64,000 nt of DNA from UBA1926 sp002337215 (GTDB lineage: Bacteria; Planctomycetota; Phycisphaerae; Phycisphaerales; UBA1924). Made by a program: the position numbers and the translations under genes. Of this stretch, positions 34,393-43,708 are shown piece by piece; position 1 is the stretch's first letter, and every line of letters starts with the position of its first letter. The notes beneath the pieces are model-generated. The model was not told the DNA's origin. It was given only the letters and a program-made list of their open reading frames with translations, and searched no databases. The stretch lies in NCBI GenBank assembly GCA_963973795.1, contig CAXBAF010000011.1, positions 1 to 64,000 on the forward strand, in the 5' to 3' direction.

Positions 34393-35724
34393 CTAATCGT
34401 GACGCAACGCCACGATCGGGTCCTGCTTCGCGGCCTTCCGTGCGGGGTAGATCCCGAACACCAGCCCCGTCGCCGCCGCGACGAGGAACGCGACGATCAC
34501 CGCCCACGGCGAGACCGCGGTGGGGAGGCTGACGTCCGGCGGGAACAGCCCGCCGATAAACGGCGCCTGCGGGAGGAGCGGGACAACGCTATCAAGAGCG
34601 ATCGTGAGCCCGAGCCCCAGCGCGACGCCCACGAGCCCGCCGACGGCGCTGAGCACGCCCGTTTCGACGAGGAACTGCGCGACGATGTGCTTCCGGGTCG
34701 CCCCGAGCGCACGGCGGACGCCGATCTCACGAGTCCGCTCCGTCACAGTCGCGAGCATGATGTTCATGATGCCGATGCCACCCACGAGCAGACTGATCGC
34801 CGCGATCGACGCGCTGATCCACTGCCCGGTCAACGCCCGCTTCCGCGCGTTCTCGAGCAGCTCGTACGGCACAATCATCCCGATATCGGTGAGATTCGGG
34901 TGCCTGTAGTCCATGAGCCGGCGGAGCCGCTGCGCGTCGGGGATCACCCGCTCCCGGCTCGGGCTCTCGAGGTAGATCTCCGCGACCTGCACCTCGTTGC
35001 CCTGAAACGATCCCTGTGTCCGCCTGATCACGGTGTCGCCGAACACGGCCCGGGCGGTCGTGATCGGGATATGGATATCGAGATTCAGATCGCGTCCCAC
35101 AAGCGCCGACCCCGCGCCGCCGGAGAGGCCGACAGGCCTGAGCACCCCGACAACCTCGAGAACCTTGTCGTCGATCCGGAGCCTGTTGCCGATCGGGTCT
35201 TCGAGCCTGAAGAACTCTTCGGCGATCTCCGACCCGATGACGCACACGAGAGACTGCTGCGCAAGATCCGACTCGGTCAGGTACCGCCCCCGTTCGATCG
35301 TCAGCCGGGCGACATTGATGAACTCTTCGGTCGTGCCAAAGGTCTGGCTCGTCTTCCTGAGCTCGCCCCGCAGGATCTCGCTGCCGACTTCCTTGAGCGG
35401 GACGACGTGCGTCGCGTCCGCGAAGTTCTCCTCGACAACCTTGAGATCGTTGTACGAGAGCCCGTATCGATTGATGAACCCCCGCTGGCCTCCGCTCTGT
35501 TGGCTCTGGGCCTCGGGAGGCTTCTGGCTGCGGACGATGATGTTCCGGGCCCCGAGCCGCTCGATCTGGGCGAGCGCCTCACGCGTCGAACCCTCGCCGA
35601 TCCCGACCATCGCGATCACGGCGGCGACGCCGAAGATGATCCCGAGGGCCGTGAGGATCGAGCGGAGCATCTGGAGGCGGAGGTTCGCCAGGCCGAGCCG
35701 GATCGTTTCGAGAAGAAATTCCAT
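34393..35724 (-). CDS. MacB/FtsX-type ABC transporter permease
   Basis: The 443-residue protein has the MacB-type layout: one N-terminal transmembrane helix (LTALGIIFGVAAVIAMVGIG), a large extracytoplasmic MacB_PCD domain (about 45-270), and three C-terminal helices with the FtsX signature GIMNIMLATVTERTREIGVRRALGA. It belongs to the mechanotransmission class that exports or releases lipoproteins, peptides or macrolides. No ATPase or membrane-fusion partner is encoded beside it, so the ATP-binding subunit must lie elsewhere. TAGCAT six bases upstream of the ATG suggests leaderless expression. Confidence 0.88.
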   Translation of the reverse strand: MEFLLETIRLGLANLRLQMLRSILTALGIIFGVAAVIAMVGIGEGSTREALAQIERLGARNIIVRSQKPPEAQSQQSGGQRGFINRYGLSYNDLKVVEENFADATHVVPLKEVGSEILRGELRKTSQTFGTTEEFINVARLTIERGRYLTESDLAQQSLVCVIGSEIAEEFFRLEDPIGNRLRIDDKVLEVVGVLRPVGLSGGAGSALVGRDLNLDIHIPITTARAVFGDTVIRRTQGSFQGNEVQVAEIYLESPSRERVIPDAQRLRRLMDYRHPNLTDIGMIVPYELLENARKRALTGQWISASIAAISLLVGGIGIMNIMLATVTERTREIGVRRALGATRKHIVAQFLVETGVLSAVGGLVGVALGLGLTIALDSVVPLLPQAPFIGGLFPPDVSLPTAVSPWAVIVAFLVAAATGLVFGIYPARKAAKQDPIVALRHD

Positions 35725-35730
35725 CCGTCG

Positions 35731-35736
35731 ATGCTA
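35731..35736 (-). promoter_or_regulatory. putative leaderless -10 hexamer for the permease
   Basis: TAGCAT on the minus strand ends six bases before the ATG at 35724, with no Shine-Dalgarno sequence. Confidence 0.5.
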
Positions 35737-35777
35737 CGCGACAGAGCGGGCGGCGACGCGGGCGATCTCCATTCGGG

Positions 35778-35783
35778 TATCCT
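35778..35783 (+). promoter_or_regulatory. putative leaderless -10 hexamer for the 107-residue protein
   Basis: TATCCT ends six bases before the ATG at 35790. It is divergent from the permease hexamer about 45 bp away. Confidence 0.5.
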
Positions 35784-35789
35784 CGGCCC

Positions 35790-36113
35790 ATGCCGAGCGT
35801 GGACCGATTCGAGATTGAGGATGAGATCGAATCGGATGCGGGGTGGGTATACACCATCACGCTTTCGCCCGAGGGTTGTGCGTCGTCGTCGCTGCGGGTG
35901 AGCCTCTCGTGGCACGACCACGACGTGATTTCGAGGGGCACCGCTCCGCCGAGCGCGACGATCGCGGCGGTTTGCCGCCTGCTGAGCGATCATCGGGATC
36001 TGGTCACTCGCGTGCCGGGCAGGGTCGACGTCTCGACGCTCCGGCGGCTAATCCGGGACTTCGATCGCGATGTGCAGAGCAGGATTGGCCCCGCCGACCC
36101 GATGGGCGGCTGA
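35790..36113 (+). CDS. hypothetical 107-residue protein
   Basis: I do not recognise this protein. It is soluble, acidic and without signal peptide or cysteine motif. A first half of beta-like strands (WVYTITLSPEG, LRVSLSWHDHDVISRG) is followed by two helices with a basic face (TIAAVCRLLSDH, TLRRLIRDFDRDV). It lies divergent from the permease and convergent with the MoxR gene (23-bp gap). A leaderless -10 six bases before its ATG supports its being a real gene. Confidence 0.6.
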   Translation: MPSVDRFEIEDEIESDAGWVYTITLSPEGCASSSLRVSLSWHDHDVISRGTAPPSATIAAVCRLLSDHRDLVTRVPGRVDVSTLRRLIRDFDRDVQSRIGPADPMGG

Positions 36114-36136
36114 ACCGGCGTTGCGCTGTCCGGCGC

Positions 36137-37066
36137 TCACACAGGCGAGCCGACGGTCCGCAGCGTCTCGTCGAGCACCGCCGCCGCGGCGTTCCAGTTG
36201 CTGAACCCGCTGTCGCCGCGCAGGAACACCCGGTGTGCGCACACCGGGGTGATGTTCTCGATCACGTCTTCGGGGATCACGTGGTCGCGTCCCGCCATCG
36301 CGGCGGTTGCCCGGGCTGCGTGGGCGAGCGCGAGACTGCCCCGAGGGCTGAGCCCGATCTCGATCGAATCGTGATCCCGCGTCGCGCGGGCATACCGGAC
36401 GATGTACTCACGGATCGACTCGCTGAGTTTCACTCTGTCCACGGCCCGCTGCATCTCGACCACGTCGGCCGCGGTCAGCACGGGCTCCAGCTCATCGAGC
36501 ACGGTCTGCGCGGGGCGGACATCGAGCAGTTTGGCCTCCGATTCAGGAGACGGGTACCCGAGGCTGATCCGCATCAGGAACCGATCGAGCTGGTTCTCCG
36601 GGAGCAGGTACGTCCCCTCGAACTCGTAGGGATTCTGCGTCGCCAGCACGATGAAGGGAGGCGAGAGCGTGTGGACGGTGCCATCGATCGAGATGCTCCC
36701 CTCGCTCATCGCCTCGAGCAAGGCGGTCTGGGTCCGGGGCGTTGTCCGGTTGATCTCGTCGGCGAGCACGATATTGGCGAATATCGGGCCTCGGCGGAAC
36801 TCGAACTCGCCGCCGTCCTTGTTGAAAATCGTTACGCCGATCACATCGGCAGGGAGCATGTCGGGCGTCAACTGAACCCGGCTGAACGTCCCGCGGATGC
36901 TCTTGGCGATCGATGAGGCGAGCACGGTTTTGCCCACACCCGGGACATCTTCGATCAGGACATGACCACGCGCGAGCAGACACCGGATGAGCCGGTCGAT
37001 CACCGCCTGCTCTCCAAGGTACACCGACGCGACGTTTTCTCGGAGGCGGGCAATCTGTTCCAGCAT
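36137..37066 (-). CDS. MoxR-family AAA+ ATPase
   Basis: The 309-residue protein matches MoxR/RavA-like ATPases that act as chaperones in maturing protein complexes, often with vWA proteins. Walker A is DVPGVGKT, Walker B is LADEINR, sensor 1 lies in ATQNP, and the C-terminal lid has GLSPRGSLALAHAARA. I chose the ATG at 37066; the frame extends to 37405 without similarity. MoxR genes usually sit before DUF58 and vWA genes. Here none is adjacent, but a vWA gene lies about 5.6 kb away on the other strand. A functional link to that cluster is possible but unsupported. Confidence 0.92.
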   Translation of the reverse strand: MLEQIARLRENVASVYLGEQAVIDRLIRCLLARGHVLIEDVPGVGKTVLASSIAKSIRGTFSRVQLTPDMLPADVIGVTIFNKDGGEFEFRRGPIFANIVLADEINRTTPRTQTALLEAMSEGSISIDGTVHTLSPPFIVLATQNPYEFEGTYLLPENQLDRFLMRISLGYPSPESEAKLLDVRPAQTVLDELEPVLTAADVVEMQRAVDRVKLSESIREYIVRYARATRDHDSIEIGLSPRGSLALAHAARATAAMAGRDHVIPEDVIENITPVCAHRVFLRGDSGFSNWNAAAAVLDETLRTVGSPV

Positions 37067-37281
37067 CGTTGGTGCTCTACGACTGAGTTCGGCGTGCGGA
37101 TCCCTTCGCGAACCATGCACGATGCATCGCTGGCCGACCCGGTGACTGGCGATCGGACTATAGCAAGACGAGTCGGCAGCGCCGGCCGCACCGATCGCTC
37201 GGGAAACGCGCGCGTCTGCACGCCGACACCTGCCGGCGACCTTCAACCCCGCTATCCTGCAACCGTCTGCGACGCAAGGGG

Positions 37282-38310
37282 ATGCCGAGCGAGCAGAGCT
37301 GTCTGAATCGCGCCCCGCTCGGGGCGACGACGGGATGCCGCGTGGCTGAATCGAGCGAACCCAAACCAGACCACAGCGACTCGCCACCCCCGGCGGAGGG
37401 CACATCTCCCGCGCTCATCGCGACCGATCTGACAGGCGATCTGCCCTGCGTCGGCTGCGGCTACAACCTCAAGGGTCTTTCGATCCGTGGCATCTGCTCC
37501 GAGTGCGGGACACCTGTCCGCGCAACGATCCTCGCCCACGTCGATCCGATGGCCGAACAACTCCAGACATTGAATCGGCCCCGCATAACCGCCGGCGGGC
37601 TCATTCTCTGGTCGTCCGGCGCGGTGGTCGCGGCCGTGCTTGTCTGGGTCGCTCGGCTCGCCGGGCTCGGCGAAGAACTCTTTGGATTCACGCCGACCCC
37701 GGGCCTGCGCGACCTCATGGGCACACTCCGGCTCGTCGGCATCGGAGGGCTTGTCGCATCGATGCTGGGTGCGATCGCCATCGTCAGGCCGACGCCGGGG
37801 CTTCAGGTCTGGGAGTGCGTCAAGGCGGTCGGGGCGATCCTCGCCTATCTCCCCCTGATCTACATCCACGATCGCATCCATCGAGGCTACGACGTTGACT
37901 TCGGGCCGCCCTTTGTCGGCCCCGATCTGCTCGCCGTCGATCGGTCCTACCTCCGGCTCGCCGAGGGGGCGTTGATTATCGTGATCATCCTCGGGCTGCG
38001 TGCGAATGCTGTTTCCCTCGCCGAACGTTCCTTGGTCATGCGGCTCGGGCGGGTTGATACCCAGCCCCTGATCGCGCTGGTCTGGACGATGGGGCTCGCC
38101 ATGCTGGGCGATCTGATCGTCATCATCGCGGGCAACGGCGCGGGCACCGTCAAAGGCATGACCGAAACGCTGGCGCTCGTGGTCATCGCCGTGGGGTCGT
38201 TCCTATTCACGCTCGGGCTCTTCGGCGTGCTCTTCGATACGGTTCGTCTTCGTCCGATCCTGCTCGAGCCAGCTCCTGGGCTCACCGACATCTTCCGAGA
38301 CGATCCCTGA
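37282..38310 (+). CDS. zinc-ribbon membrane protein, function unknown
   Basis: The 342-residue protein starts with a polar N-terminus and then a four-cysteine zinc ribbon at about residues 55-77 (PCVGCGYNLKGL...CSECGTPV), a form I associate with planctomycete membrane proteins. Six or seven transmembrane helices follow. No catalytic motif is visible. The ribbon is probably cytoplasmic. The start is uncertain: ATG 37282 is close behind TATCCT (37253-37258), while a GTG at 37340 would give a protein starting near AESSEP. The metalloprotease gene follows after 38 bp on the same strand. Confidence 0.65.
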   Translation: MPSEQSCLNRAPLGATTGCRVAESSEPKPDHSDSPPPAEGTSPALIATDLTGDLPCVGCGYNLKGLSIRGICSECGTPVRATILAHVDPMAEQLQTLNRPRITAGGLILWSSGAVVAAVLVWVARLAGLGEELFGFTPTPGLRDLMGTLRLVGIGGLVASMLGAIAIVRPTPGLQVWECVKAVGAILAYLPLIYIHDRIHRGYDVDFGPPFVGPDLLAVDRSYLRLAEGALIIVIILGLRANAVSLAERSLVMRLGRVDTQPLIALVWTMGLAMLGDLIVIIAGNGAGTVKGMTETLALVVIAVGSFLFTLGLFGVLFDTVRLRPILLEPAPGLTDIFRDDP

Positions 38311-38348
38311 CGCGCACGAGCGACGTATATGCCGCACCTCAGAAACGT

Positions 38349-38807
38349 ATGACACCGACCCGAGAGATCCCCCAGCCCGAGCGTGACCGCTTCGATGACC
38401 TGGTCGAAGAGGCACTCGCAGAACTCCCGCCGGCGATCAGATCACTGCTCGACGAGGTCCCGCTGGTCGTCATCGACGAGCCCGACAAAAGGATGCTCCG
38501 TGACCTGGGCCACGATCCGGGCGACCCACACATCCGTGAGGAGATCTGCGGCCTCCATTCCGGCCAGCCCTACACCGAGCCGGCGCTCGATACCCCGCCG
38601 ACGTTGCCGGGGGTGATCCACCTTTTCCGACGCGGCATCGTCATCCAGGCCGGCGGCTGGGGGCCACGCCGCGACGACGGGTTCGATGAGGACACACGCC
38701 CCGCCGACGACCGGGTCTACGAGGAGATCATGATTACGCTGCTCCACGAGATCGGGCATCAGTTCGGGCTCGACGAGGACGACCTCGTCCGCCTGGGATA
38801 CGAATAA
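38349..38807 (+). CDS. minimal zincin metallopeptidase family protein
   Basis: The 152-residue protein ends with HEIGHQFGLDEDDL, a zincin motif with zinc ligands His133 and His137, base Glu134 and third ligand Glu143. Together with the early RFDDLVEEALAELP stretch, this fits the small metallopeptidase family (zincin_1 type, PF06262-like) of about 120-150 residues. It has no signal peptide, so it is cytoplasmic. The substrate is unknown. The sppA gene follows 74 bp downstream. Confidence 0.82.
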   Translation: MTPTREIPQPERDRFDDLVEEALAELPPAIRSLLDEVPLVVIDEPDKRMLRDLGHDPGDPHIREEICGLHSGQPYTEPALDTPPTLPGVIHLFRRGIVIQAGGWGPRRDDGFDEDTRPADDRVYEEIMITLLHEIGHQFGLDEDDLVRLGYE

Positions 38808-38881
38808 CTACTTCAAGCCCGAGGCCTCTCGGCCAGCGTAGACTCCCCGCGAAGGGTCTTCACACGCGAAAGGCAGGTCTC

Positions 38882-40669
38882 ATGCGTTCATCCGTCCGCT
38901 CCGCACTCCCCCTGGCAGTCCTCGTCACAAGCCTCGCAGGCCTTGCCGGGTTCTCGGCCGCGGCGCCCTATCGCGTCGGCATGCTCGAGATCGAGGGTGC
39001 CCCCCCAACGCGGTCCGCCGGCATGGCACTGTTCGGCCCGGCGACGCACACAGTCGGCGATTACATCAACGCGCTGCACGACGCGGGCAACAACGATGAG
39101 ATCAACGCCGTGATCGTCCGCCTCAAGGACGCCATGCTCTCGACGACCGACGTCGCCGAGATCGGGCAGGCGATGGACGCCTTCCGCGAGAGCGGCAAGG
39201 ACCTTTACATGTTCGCGGAGGGGTACGGGACCGCCGAGTTGCTCACGGCCTGCCACGCCGATCACGCCATCATTCAGCAGGGCGGGGCCGTCTCGCTCCC
39301 GGGCATCTACATGGAAGAGATGTTCCTCGCCGACACGTTCGAATGGCTCGGTGTCGAGGCGGACTTCGTGCAGGTCGGTGACTACAAGGGCGCCAACGAG
39401 ATGTACGAGAACGCCGCGCCCAGCGAGGCGTGGGACCAGAACATCTCGGGGCTCCTCGACGCGATGTACGCCGATATCCGCGGGACGCTCAAGGCGGGCC
39501 GCGGGCTCGACGACGCGGCTCTCGACGCCGCGATGGAGCGTGCGTGGATGGCAGACGGCGAGACCGCGATTGACGCCGGGCTCATCGACGCCGAGGTTGA
39601 TCTCGCCGACCTGCTCGATCATGTCGAGCAGCAGGCGATCACCGGGGGCTGGTCAGGGGATGAGTTTTTGTATGCCGGGAATCTGATCGACGACGAGTCG
39701 ACGTCGGCCGACATGTCCAACCCGTTCCTGGTCTTCTCGCAGATGTTCCAGCCCGTGCGTCGCGTGACAACAGGCCCGACCATCGCCGTGCTCCACATCG
39801 ACGGCGCCATCATGGACGGAGACTCGACTCCCGAGGGTCCGTTCTCCTCGGCGTCGGTCGGCAGCCGGACAATCCGCAACGCGATCAAGCAGATCGGCAA
39901 AGACGACAACATCGAGGGCGTCATCGTCCGCATCGATTCGCCCGGCGGATCCGCGATCGCGAGCGAGGTGATCTGGCAGGGCCTCGACCGCCTGAGTGAA
40001 GAGAAGCCCGTCTGGGTCAGCGTTGGCTCGATGGCAGCGTCGGGCGGCTACTACATCGCGGTCGGCGGCGAGAAGATCTTCGTCAACGAATCGAGCATCG
40101 TGGGCTCGATCGGTGTCGTGGGCGGCAAGCTCTCGTTCGGCGATCTGATCGACCGCGCCAAGATCAACATTGTTCCCCGCGCCCGAGGGCCCCACGCCGA
40201 CATGTTCGGCATGGTGTCCGGCTGGGACGAGGCCGAGACGGCCCTCGTGCGTCAGAAAATGGCGGAGACCTACAGCCTGTTCACGTCCCGCGTTGAGCAG
40301 GGCAGGCCGGCGATCGACCTGAGCAAGACCGCCGAGGGCCGGCTCTTCCTTGGGCGCGATGCCGTCGAACTCGGTATGGCCGACCGCGTCGGCACGCTCG
40401 CCGACGCGACAGAATCGCTCGCCAGCGAACTCGGCCTCTATCAGTACGACCTTATGGATTTCCCGGAGCCTCCGAGCTTTGAGGAAATGATCGGCCAGGC
40501 GCTGGGCGGCTTCGTCTCCGCACCGATCGGGGCCGAGAAGATCGAAATGCTCCGCAGCGTGCTCGGAGATCGCCGCTTCGCCGCACTCCGCGACGCGTGG
40601 AGCCGGGCGAGCATGTTGAGGCACGAGCCCGTCCTGCTGACCGCGCCCAGCGTCCTCTCGTTCGAGTAA
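38882..40669 (+). CDS. sppA: signal peptide peptidase SppA, 67-kDa type
   Basis: The 595-residue protein has an N-terminal signal or anchor (about 1-28) and two tandem ClpP-like domains. The catalytic lysine is Lys169 (VGDYKGANEMY) in the first half and the nucleophile Ser387 (SMAASGGYY) in the second, the split dyad of E. coli-type protease IV. It degrades cleaved signal peptides and misfolded envelope proteins. A TAGACT at 38839-38844 plus a GGCAGG site suggest a short conventional leader. A bidirectional terminator follows. Confidence 0.95.
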   Translation: MRSSVRSALPLAVLVTSLAGLAGFSAAAPYRVGMLEIEGAPPTRSAGMALFGPATHTVGDYINALHDAGNNDEINAVIVRLKDAMLSTTDVAEIGQAMDAFRESGKDLYMFAEGYGTAELLTACHADHAIIQQGGAVSLPGIYMEEMFLADTFEWLGVEADFVQVGDYKGANEMYENAAPSEAWDQNISGLLDAMYADIRGTLKAGRGLDDAALDAAMERAWMADGETAIDAGLIDAEVDLADLLDHVEQQAITGGWSGDEFLYAGNLIDDESTSADMSNPFLVFSQMFQPVRRVTTGPTIAVLHIDGAIMDGDSTPEGPFSSASVGSRTIRNAIKQIGKDDNIEGVIVRIDSPGGSAIASEVIWQGLDRLSEEKPVWVSVGSMAASGGYYIAVGGEKIFVNESSIVGSIGVVGGKLSFGDLIDRAKINIVPRARGPHADMFGMVSGWDEAETALVRQKMAETYSLFTSRVEQGRPAIDLSKTAEGRLFLGRDAVELGMADRVGTLADATESLASELGLYQYDLMDFPEPPSFEEMIGQALGGFVSAPIGAEKIEMLRSVLGDRRFAALRDAWSRASMLRHEPVLLTAPSVLSFE

Positions 40670-40695
40670 CCGCACGCAGGCGAGCACACGGAACC

Positions 40696-40733
40696 AAAAA
40701 AAAACGCCCGCGGCTGAGCCAGCGGGCGTTTTT
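40696..40733. terminator. bidirectional terminator between sppA and frr
   Basis: AACGCCCGC (40703-40711) pairs with GCGGGCGTT (40722-40730). An A-run lies on the left and a T-run on the right, so the hairpin can stop both convergent transcripts. Confidence 0.92.
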
Positions 40734-40757
40734 CATTTGTGAAGGTCAGAGCCTCGA

Positions 40758-41330
40758 TCAGACCTCGCTGATCTCGTCACTCTTCTTCTTGACCATCGAC
40801 TCGATCTCGGCCTCGTATTTCTTGAGCAGCTCCTGGATCTCGTCTTTGAGCGTGGAGATTTCGTCCTCGGAGATGTGCGCGTCGCTGTCCTTGCCGAGCT
40901 GGTCGGTGATCTTGTTCGCGTCCCGCCGCGTGTTCCGCAGCACGACCTTCTGCTCCTCGCCGTGCTTCTTCGCCTGGCCGACGAGTTGCTTGCGGCGGTT
41001 CGAGTCGAGCGTCGGGATCGTGATGCGGATCATCTTCGCCTCGATCTGGGGGTTGAGCCCCAGACCGGCGTTTTCGATCCCCTGCTTGATCGCCTGCACG
41101 CTGCCCGCGTCGAACGGCTTGATCAGGATCTGGTTCGATTCGGGGGTGCTCACCGCCGCGAGCTGGTTCAGGTCCGTCATCGAGCCGTAGTAATCGACCT
41201 TGACATAATCGACCAGCGCCGTCGACGCCCGCCCCGTGCGGATGCCCCGAAGCTCGCTGCCGAGGTACTCAATCGCTTTTTTCATCGACGCTTCGGCCTC
41301 TTTCAGGATCGCGTCGGGTGTCGTCGTCAT
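40758..41330 (-). CDS. frr: ribosome recycling factor
   Basis: The 190-residue product matches RRF throughout: MKKAIEYLGSELRGIRTGRAS near the start, VDYYGSMTDLNQLAAVSTPE in the middle and RRDANKITDQLGKD before the last helix. It splits post-termination ribosomes with EF-G. It lies 105 bp downstream of pyrH on the same strand, the standard pyrH-frr order, and ends at the bidirectional terminator. Confidence 0.97.
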   Translation of the reverse strand: MTTTPDAILKEAEASMKKAIEYLGSELRGIRTGRASTALVDYVKVDYYGSMTDLNQLAAVSTPESNQILIKPFDAGSVQAIKQGIENAGLGLNPQIEAKMIRITIPTLDSNRRKQLVGQAKKHGEEQKVVLRNTRRDANKITDQLGKDSDAHISEDEISTLKDEIQELLKKYEAEIESMVKKKSDEISEV

Positions 41331-41435
41331 GCCGTGTTCTCCGTCGGTTCGTTGCGGCCCGCATCGAGCATCGGGCCGGGGTCAGATTCTATTCGCCGTG
41401 TGTTCGTTCGTCCTGTGCCGCTGCCGGGCGTTTCG

Positions 41436-42203
41436 TCACCGTTGAACGGTGGTACCGATCGCCTGACCAGAGGCGACCCTGGCGATGTTGCCTCGCTTCT
41501 TGAAGTCGAAGACCACGATCGGGATGTTGTGCTCCTCGCACATCGCGAAAGCCGCGGTGTCGAGCACGCCCAGCCGCTTCTCGATCGCCTCCTCGAATGT
41601 GAGTGTGTCGTACCGCGTCGCATCGGGGTTCGTGTTGGGGTCCGAGTCGTAGACACCGTCCACCTTGGTTGCTTTCAGCAACGACGAGCACCCGAGTTCC
41701 GTCGCCCGCAGCGCGGCGCACGTATCGGTGGTGAAGAACGGGTTGCCCGTCCCCGCACCCAACACGACCACCCGGCCCTTCTCGAGGTGCCGGATCGCGC
41801 GCCCACGGATAAAGGGCTCGGCGACCTGCCGGATCTCGAGCGCCGAGCACACCCTCGCAGGCGTCCCCATCGATTCGAGCTTGTCCTTGAGCGCCAGCGC
41901 ATTGATGATCGTGCCCAGCATGCCCATGTAGTCCGCGGTCGCCCGGACGATATCGCCCCGCGCCGCGAGTTCCGCCCCGCGCACGAAGTTGCCCCCGCCC
42001 ACGACGACCGCGATCTCTGCCCCCTGGTTCCGCGCATCGGCGATCTCGCCCGCGATGAGCTCGAGCTCCGCGGGGTCGATCCCCCCGACGCCCGGCTTGC
42101 AGAACGCCTCGCCGCTGAGCTTGACCAGCAGGCGTTTGCCGTTGCTTGTCCACCCGTCCGAATCCGAAACCGTTCCGCGCCCCGAACCGTTCGCACCGCT
42201 CAT
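41436..42203 (-). CDS. pyrH: uridylate kinase
   Basis: This 255-residue amino-acid kinase makes UDP from UMP. The motifs are LLVKLSGEAF, VVVGGGNFVRG, DYMGMLGTIINALAL, GTGNPFFTTDTCAALRA and LLKATKVDGVYDSDP. A polar N-terminal tail of about 20 residues precedes the domain. GGAGAG before the ATG supports the start. It is divergent from the vWA/ExbBD cluster across a 455-bp gap. Confidence 0.97.
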   Translation of the reverse strand: MSGANGSGRGTVSDSDGWTSNGKRLLVKLSGEAFCKPGVGGIDPAELELIAGEIADARNQGAEIAVVVGGGNFVRGAELAARGDIVRATADYMGMLGTIINALALKDKLESMGTPARVCSALEIRQVAEPFIRGRAIRHLEKGRVVVLGAGTGNPFFTTDTCAALRATELGCSSLLKATKVDGVYDSDPNTNPDATRYDTLTFEEAIEKRLGVLDTAAFAMCEEHNIPIVVFDFKKRGNIARVASGQAIGTTVQR

Positions 42204-42658
42204 TATGCTCTCCGACCCTGTAAGAGCCTCGGCCCGGGCGATCCCCCGCGGCCCTGTCTCGATCTCGGTGTGCCACCGCCGACACCCGGCCCAGCAAACG
42301 CACCCCGATCACGCCCGTCAACCCCGCCAGCCGGATTCGGCGGTCGATCACACCCTCGGGATCCGCGGATCGAAGAGAATCCATTCGCCTCTGACGCAAG
42401 CGTACACGCATCCGCAACGCCGATCCGGCGGTACAGATCTTCGGATTCACGTCTCCGACGCCCTCGGCGGGCGGAGGTCGGGTCGGATCGGGGTCCGAGA
42501 AAACACGGGGCGGCACACCCCCGAGCACCGATACACTGCCCGGGACCACCGAAATCCGACGGGTCAGGCCGCGGATCGCGAACGGACCGAGCCGAGAACC
42601 CGACAGTCTCCAACGCACAGAGTCGCCCGCCGACGAACAGACACGCAGAGGCACGCCG
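42204..42658. other. 455-bp divergent region upstream of the vWA/ExbBD cluster
   Basis: No supported gene lies here. The frames that cross it are extensions of antisense shadows. TACACT at 42531-42536 is a possible -10 for the vWA operon, giving a leader of about 115 nt, but I see no matching -35. Confidence 0.4.
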
Positions 42659-43708
42659 ATGCAGAACGTTCCCCCGCACGACGCGGCGGACACAACCCAG
42701 ACGACTGAACAGCCGACCGAGCGGGTCATCGCCGAGCCAGGGCCGGCTCCGCACACCGACGAGTCTTATCCCGACCCCGTCGCATCGGTCATCAAGTGGG
42801 TCACACGCGCCTCCGTCGCTGGTGTCGTGATCTCGCTGCTGCTCCACGTCGTCATCGGCCTCGTCGCGGGCTGGCTCACGGTCCGCTACCCCAACGCCGA
42901 CGCTGGGGGCGTGGGCAAAGCGGGTGAAGTCGAATTCGCCGTCATGACCGAGGCCGAACTCGCGGCGATGTTCCCCGAGGATGAGAGCCAGACCGAGACA
43001 ATGGTCCCCGAGGCCCAGAGCCCCATCGATCCCGCTGTCACGGAACTCACAGAATCAACAACCACGGCCGAGTCGCTCACCGAGTCCAGCCTCGACATCG
43101 AGATCGACACCGGCGCGGGCGACATCGGTGATCGGGAAGGCGGCGGGTTGACCACCGGGTCGGGAGGCGGTGGCGGCGCGTCGTTCTTCGGACTCGAAGC
43201 CCAAGGGAGCCGATTCGCCTACATCGTGGACCGCTCAAGTTCGATGCGGGGCGACAAGATGACCCGCACACGGGCCGAGCTCACCCGATCCGTTCTCGCG
43301 CTGCTCGACAACGGCGAGTTCTTCATCGTCTTCTATTCCGACCAGCCCGACGTGCTCGGGGGGCGGGTCCGCTGGCGCGACGCCTCCGAGCGATCGAAAT
43401 CCGAGGCCCGACGCCAGATCGCCCGCGTCGAGCCTCAGGGCGGGACTAAGCCGCTCGGCGCATTCGAACTCGTCTTCGGGCAGCGTGTCCGCCCCGACGC
43501 GATCTACTTCATGACCGACGGCCAGTTCAGCAACGAAATCCCGGACCGACTCGTTGCACTCAACGCGAAATCCGAGATCCCGATCCACTGCATCCTTTTC
43601 GGCGAGCCGAGCAGAAACAGCGCCGCCAGCTCCGAAGTCCGCACAATGATGCGACGCATCGCCGCCGATAGCGGGGGGCAGTTCCGACACGTAAGTGTCA
43701 CGCCATGA
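42659..43708 (+). CDS. vWA-domain protein with TonB-like membrane anchor
   Basis: The 349-residue protein has about 48 cytoplasmic residues and one transmembrane helix (about 50-74) containing Ser59-x3-His63, the spacing of Ser16/His20 in TonB. An EVEFAVMTEAELA segment follows, similar in place and character to TonB's ISVTMVTPADLE. An acidic, Ser/Thr-rich linker leads to Gly repeats and then a vWA domain (about 183-349). MIDAS residues are Asp191-x-Ser193-x-Ser195, Thr263 and Asp287 (FMTDGQF). The vWA domain is therefore periplasmic. It heads the ExbB/ExbD cluster and overlaps the next gene by four bases (ATGA). The TonB comparison is my inference. Confidence 0.85.
   Translation: MQNVPPHDAADTTQTTEQPTERVIAEPGPAPHTDESYPDPVASVIKWVTRASVAGVVISLLLHVVIGLVAGWLTVRYPNADAGGVGKAGEVEFAVMTEAELAAMFPEDESQTETMVPEAQSPIDPAVTELTESTTTAESLTESSLDIEIDTGAGDIGDREGGGLTTGSGGGGGASFFGLEAQGSRFAYIVDRSSSMRGDKMTRTRAELTRSVLALLDNGEFFIVFYSDQPDVLGGRVRWRDASERSKSEARRQIARVEPQGGTKPLGAFELVFGQRVRPDAIYFMTDGQFSNEIPDRLVALNAKSEIPIHCILFGEPSRNSAASSEVRTMMRRIAADSGGQFRHVSVTP

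Noticed and set aside
41389..42847. Minus-strand frames extending pyrH upstream or crossing the 455-bp gap
   Set aside because: They are in the wrong frame or lack similarity; pyrH has a clear start at 42203 with GGAGAG.
36137..43708. MoxR ATPase as part of the vWA/ExbBD system
   Set aside because: MoxR often partners vWA proteins, but here it is 5.6 kb away on the opposite strand with unrelated genes between, so I do not include it in the cluster.
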